A stretch of DNA of 64,000 bases. Origin: Apteryx mantelli (lineage: Eukaryota > Chordata > Aves > Apterygiformes > Apterygidae). Made by a program: the position numbers and the translations under genes. The stretch covers positions 8,077,501 to 8,141,500 of the forward strand of contig NC_089981.1 in assembly GCF_036417845.1 (NCBI RefSeq), given 5' to 3'. The notes under the pieces are model-generated. The model saw only the letters and a list, made by a program, of their open reading frames with translations. It was not told the DNA's origin and did no database searches. Below, in pieces: positions 60,075-64,000 of this stretch (positions within the stretch are counted from its first letter, which is position 1; each line of letters begins with the position of its first letter).

Positions 60075-63000
60075 CTTCGTTTGTTTCATTTCATAGGTTC
60101 ACCTTTGACTGCAGCTGCTCAGGTTAAGAAAGATGGGGCCCATCGTGACAGTGAGATTTGTCTGCCCTAAGTTATTTTCTTTAAAAGCTAGATGTCTATT
60201 TCACACCTAATCTCATCCTAAAATCAGTTCTGAGGTAGATCAGATGCATCTGCCTCCAGAGACATTCATTTTTTTCTGCAGAAGAGCCTAGAGTGACTAA
60301 GTCAGGGTTAAATTCGTTGACTTCCATCGGCATTAAATATGTGACGTCCTCCCTCAGTTTCCCAATTCGTAAATGAAGGACTTTTTTGACTGACTTGGTA
60401 ATTCACTGACCTCTGTTAAAACATGCAAATTCTTGCAAAGAGGCTTTATTCACTGGATTTCCAGTGATGAAATTTCTGGTGAGATAGGACTTGGAGGGTC
60501 ATCAAGAGGTCACCCAGGACATCTTCTGTCCCTATAAAAACTTAATCGTAACCACTCCTGAGAGAAATGAGCCCAACCTGTCCTTAAAAGACTCCTGTGA
60601 TAGGAATTCTTTACCATCCCTGGAGGATGGTGACTCTTCCTACAGCTTGAGGTTTCTTTCTTTTTTTCCTTTAATGAAGATTTCTCTTTTACATGTTTTT
60701 TGGAATACACAGAAGTTAAAAAAGGAGAGAAAATATCTAGATTACAAATGGACTGTTTTAGCATTCACAATGCTAGGAAGCCAGAGCAGTGGACCTAATG
60801 GCCCTTTACACATGGGAAATCCATACAACTATCAGCTTGGAGTAAGGAAGAACTCCGAGAAGCGTTAGCTGGATAGGTCCATGCATATGCTTGTCCAGTT
60901 GAATACTCAGCTACTCCTTTGACTGTTATTTCTTATGGAGAAACCCTGAAATGCCTTTGTGATATCATTAGAAAAGCATTGACTGACAACTGTTTCTTTA
61001 AAATATATTTACTTAAACTTTTCAGTCAAGACAGAACTCATTCTCCTCCTTTGCCCCTTTCTTTCACGCCTTCCCTTCACGAAGCCTCCACCCCTCCCTC
61101 CTGCAGCCCCAAGAGCCCTTCAGGTGGAAGATTTCCTGCGAGAGGGTTAAAGGTTGGTACTTAAACGGTTTTCTTCTCAGCCCTTTTTGCAGCTGCTGGG
61201 ATATGAAAGCATCATTCAGCACACCCAGGTCACATCATCCACACAGCCTATTAAACCACTTCTCACACAGGCAGGAAACATCAAGATACACTTGTGACAC
61301 ACGAAAGCAAGTAATAAATTAGATGGGATTGGATTATACACTAACAGCCACCTCCTAAGCAAGTTTTGGAAGCTTTCCAGAAGCCATTCTATGCTCTTTA
61401 AAGGTGCTGTGCTCTAACACATTCATACCAGGGAAGACAGAAGTTGAGGAGATAAAGTTGTACAGCCCTTACACAAAAAATTAGATCTCTAAACACAGGC
61501 GAGGTAAGTTTTGCAGCTTCTCTGGCTTCTCGCTTTGCTTTGCTTTGCTTTGCTTTCCTCTTCCCTTTCCTTTCTTCTTGAACAAATGTGAAAATACAGA
61601 AGGGAACTTCCACTGAAGTTATCAACTGTCTCTAGTTATCTTTGGCTAGAATCATATACACAGCTAGTTCCACAGCTGCAGATTCGATTGCTTTGATATT
61701 ATTCTTTTGTTTCCCATAACCACCTGAGATTTTAGGGAAGAATGCATGCAGTAAGGAGATGGCGCAATTTCTCACCCTTTTTGAGATGTTAAGAGTACAC
61801 ATGAGATTCATTTTATTTTGCAGCTGATTGCGTTATGTCATATAGCTCAGGTCTACCCCTGCAAAGGCACTTGAAGAGATAAGCCATAACTGGTGGCAAT
61901 CCTCTACTGAATTAGTCATTCTAGTAATCCTCTTGGAGTCAGCAGTAAGAAACAGGTACTGGCAGCACATGATTCATCACATCTACAAGTAGACTGGTCA
62001 GGTGTAATATGCCTAGCTTAGGTACAGGTGCCTACATGACTTAAGGCGATGAGATGAGATCAGACAGATGGATAGTTTGTTAAATGCAGTTTGGTGGTGA
62101 TGGAAAGGACCTTATCAAGCAAGACACATAGTCGAGCTGTCCGAATTGTTAATCGGTCCTTTTGTAGATGCACACTGTGTTTCTAGCTCAGGAATTTGCC
62201 ATCTGCTGGTATTCTGGCATATAGTTTCCCCTGACCATTTCTCTCTTGGTCACTCCTTTCTGACTGCCTAAATATGGCCCTGCGATTGCTGTGGTATGCT
62301 TCCAGTCCTGCTCTGGCTTGGATGGAGCCCAGCTATTTCTTTTCGACTGGGTACTGCACAGCCATAAAGGTGTGCTCATTTCATCCCTGTCATTTATTCT
62401 GTTGAGAAGTCTACGTCGTTGCTCAGTAGAAGGAAGAGGGGTAGAAAGGATCACGACCTGGTAAGACGAGGGAGAAACTGACCTCCCGTTGTTCTTACTG
62501 ATCCTTTTCCTTGTAGAAATATCTGAAGGGGAACCATCCATGTAAATTTTACCCTTCTGCTTGAAAAACTTTCATCTAGTGTAAGTACAACTGTAAGCAT
62601 AGGAAAAGTCCCTAACTTTGCCCACTTCCTCTCTCGGCTTCACTTTGTGGGTTTGAAAGTAATCTTGGGTTTTCTCAGTTTCAGTGTTTCCTGTGGATGC
62701 TTGATCACTTTGTGCCTGCACGAGCCTTTCTGATTATGCTGCAGATTGAAGTAGTTGGTAGATAACTCGGATTAACTGAATCATTCCGCCGATTTGCTCA
62801 CAGATCACCAACACAAATGAGAAGACGTGGTTGTGATGTAATTCTGCAGGACTTAAAATGGTGCATTTTAACACGAGCTGACGGGGAATGTTTTGATCCT
62901 AGAAGGAAGCCCATACAGTGGATATTTTTATTAAAAGAGTGCCTGCTTTTGGCTGACCTTAAACTCTCTGTGAAGAGTTTCATCTGGTGGTTCCCAGACT

Positions 63001-64000
63001 TCTTTGACCAAGGGAATTCTGGTGGTCTGGGTGCATAAAGGGAAGCTAGAGACATTACACTCTTTCTAAAGATGTAGGCTACTCATTTATTAGTGACACG
63101 TAATGCTCGATGGGTTGTAGCTGGAATACAGGGTGAACCAAAGAAGTCCCATGTTTATGCTGGAATGTGACCTTGTCTCGAATGAGAAACTGTATGGATG
63201 TAGAAATGCCTAGGGACAAGGAGCTCAGCCATAACCTAAAAAAGGTAGATTATTCTCTGAAGTTCATTCTAACCTGGTGGTGCTAATTTACTTAAGCTCC
63301 TCATAGTGAATGGAGGAAAAAAGGGTTCTGCAAAGGACCCTAATTTAGTCATTCTGAATCAGCCTGTAGAGAGACTTATACTGGCTGTTGGAGGAGTTTA
63401 GTTAGATTAGCTTCATTAAGCTAAGTTAACCCTTGAAAGGATCACGCAGAGCATATCAAAAATCATACTAGGTAAAATCAGTACAATGCTGGGACAGAAG
63501 ATCTCACAAGAGTCTTTCATTCTTCCTTCCTCTGATAGAAACAATGCTGAGACTTAGAACAATGTGAAATACTCCATTAAGTCATATGTGCAATTTTTTT
63601 CCCCTCCATGATAGATAACCTTCCCAGAACTCATTTTTCAGCCTGTGACATTTCATATTTACGTTTCAAAATGTATATACACAAGAGAGTTCTTTTCTCT
63701 GCATGTGGGTACATTTCCCTTCTAAACAAGAATTCGAAGATCATGTGTACTTATAAAGCAAATCATCATTCTGAGCAATATTTCCAGGTATTCTTAAAGA
63801 CACCCATTTTACAAAGATTGCTGTCAGGGACTTTGTCTCCCCTGAGGGCAAACATACTGCATTATCTGCCTTGTAGTGCCCAAGGTGAACACTCTGGCCT
63901 TGTCCTTAGTGCATGGAAGGCTACCAGCCATGGAGCCAGTCCTTCAAAATCCTGGAGGATCAGGATTAAGGAACATAACACAGAGTGCACCTATCTCCGT
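60075..64000 (+). repeat. Segmental duplication, copy 2 (direct repeat of 39971-43952)
   Basis: The second copy of the ~4 kb block runs to the last base of the window. Relative to copy 1 it has a shorter CTTTG array (61530-61555), lacks about 44 bp near 63243, and has point changes. The sequence still matches copy 1 at the window edge, so the duplication continues beyond it. Confidence 0.97.

Noticed and set aside
1..64000. CRISPR array, operon, phage or plasmid content
   Set aside because: The sequence is vertebrate nuclear DNA. The tandem repeats present are microsatellites, minisatellites or exon duplications, without spacer-repeat structure or associated genes.

Overview
The window looks like a bird chromosome (another sauropsid such as a crocodilian or turtle is less likely). 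The reasons are two 5'-truncated CR1 LINEs with the usual octamer-like 3' tail, olfactory receptor (OR) and Mas-related receptor (MRGPR) genes, and an intron-containing gene with short introns. There is no sign of bacterial or viral genome organisation. All calls come from reading translated sequence and splice signals by eye; no database search was run.

Layout. 0.4-1.5 kb holds a decayed OR on the minus strand. 3.2-5.9 kb holds an old CR1 tail and a 2.5 kb CR1 with broken frames. 6-20 kb is mostly anonymous intergenic DNA with simple repeats, a GC-rich repeat at 9.4-9.85 kb and a GC- and pyrimidine-rich block at 16.6-18.1 kb. 20.3-31.4 kb holds the most unusual gene: about 20 exons of an ATAD2-like AAA+ ATPase on the plus strand. 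It has its own stop codon and poly(A) signal, but four tandem copies of one N-terminal exon type, an Asn in place of the Walker B Asp, no bromodomain, and one apparent 1-nt frameshift. A CpG island follows at about 32.0-32.7 kb. 33.9-35.0 kb has an unexplained 363-codon open frame over a (CTG)14 run. 35.8-36.8 kb is an MRGPR pseudogene (plus strand), with a second copy of only its 3' end at 38.3-38.5 kb.

From 40 kb onward the window is an OR neighbourhood shaped by segmental duplication. A block of about 4 kb (39,971-43,952) recurs in direct orientation at 60,075-64,000, where the window ends. The first copy leads into an intact family-4-like OR at 44,188-45,132, so another OR is expected just beyond the right edge. 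Between the copies lie a younger minus-strand CR1 (45.9-47.6 kb), an OR fragment (51.2-51.6 kb), a minus-strand MRGPR interrupted by one stop codon (53.9-54.8 kb), and a degenerate minisatellite of about 50-bp period (58.7-59.3 kb).

The OR and MRGPR genes are single-coding-exon chemosensory-type GPCRs evolving by duplication and decay. The ATAD2-like gene is unrelated in function to them; its parent family binds acetylated histones on chromatin. Its presence here as a reshaped, near-intact paralog is the main candidate for something undescribed.
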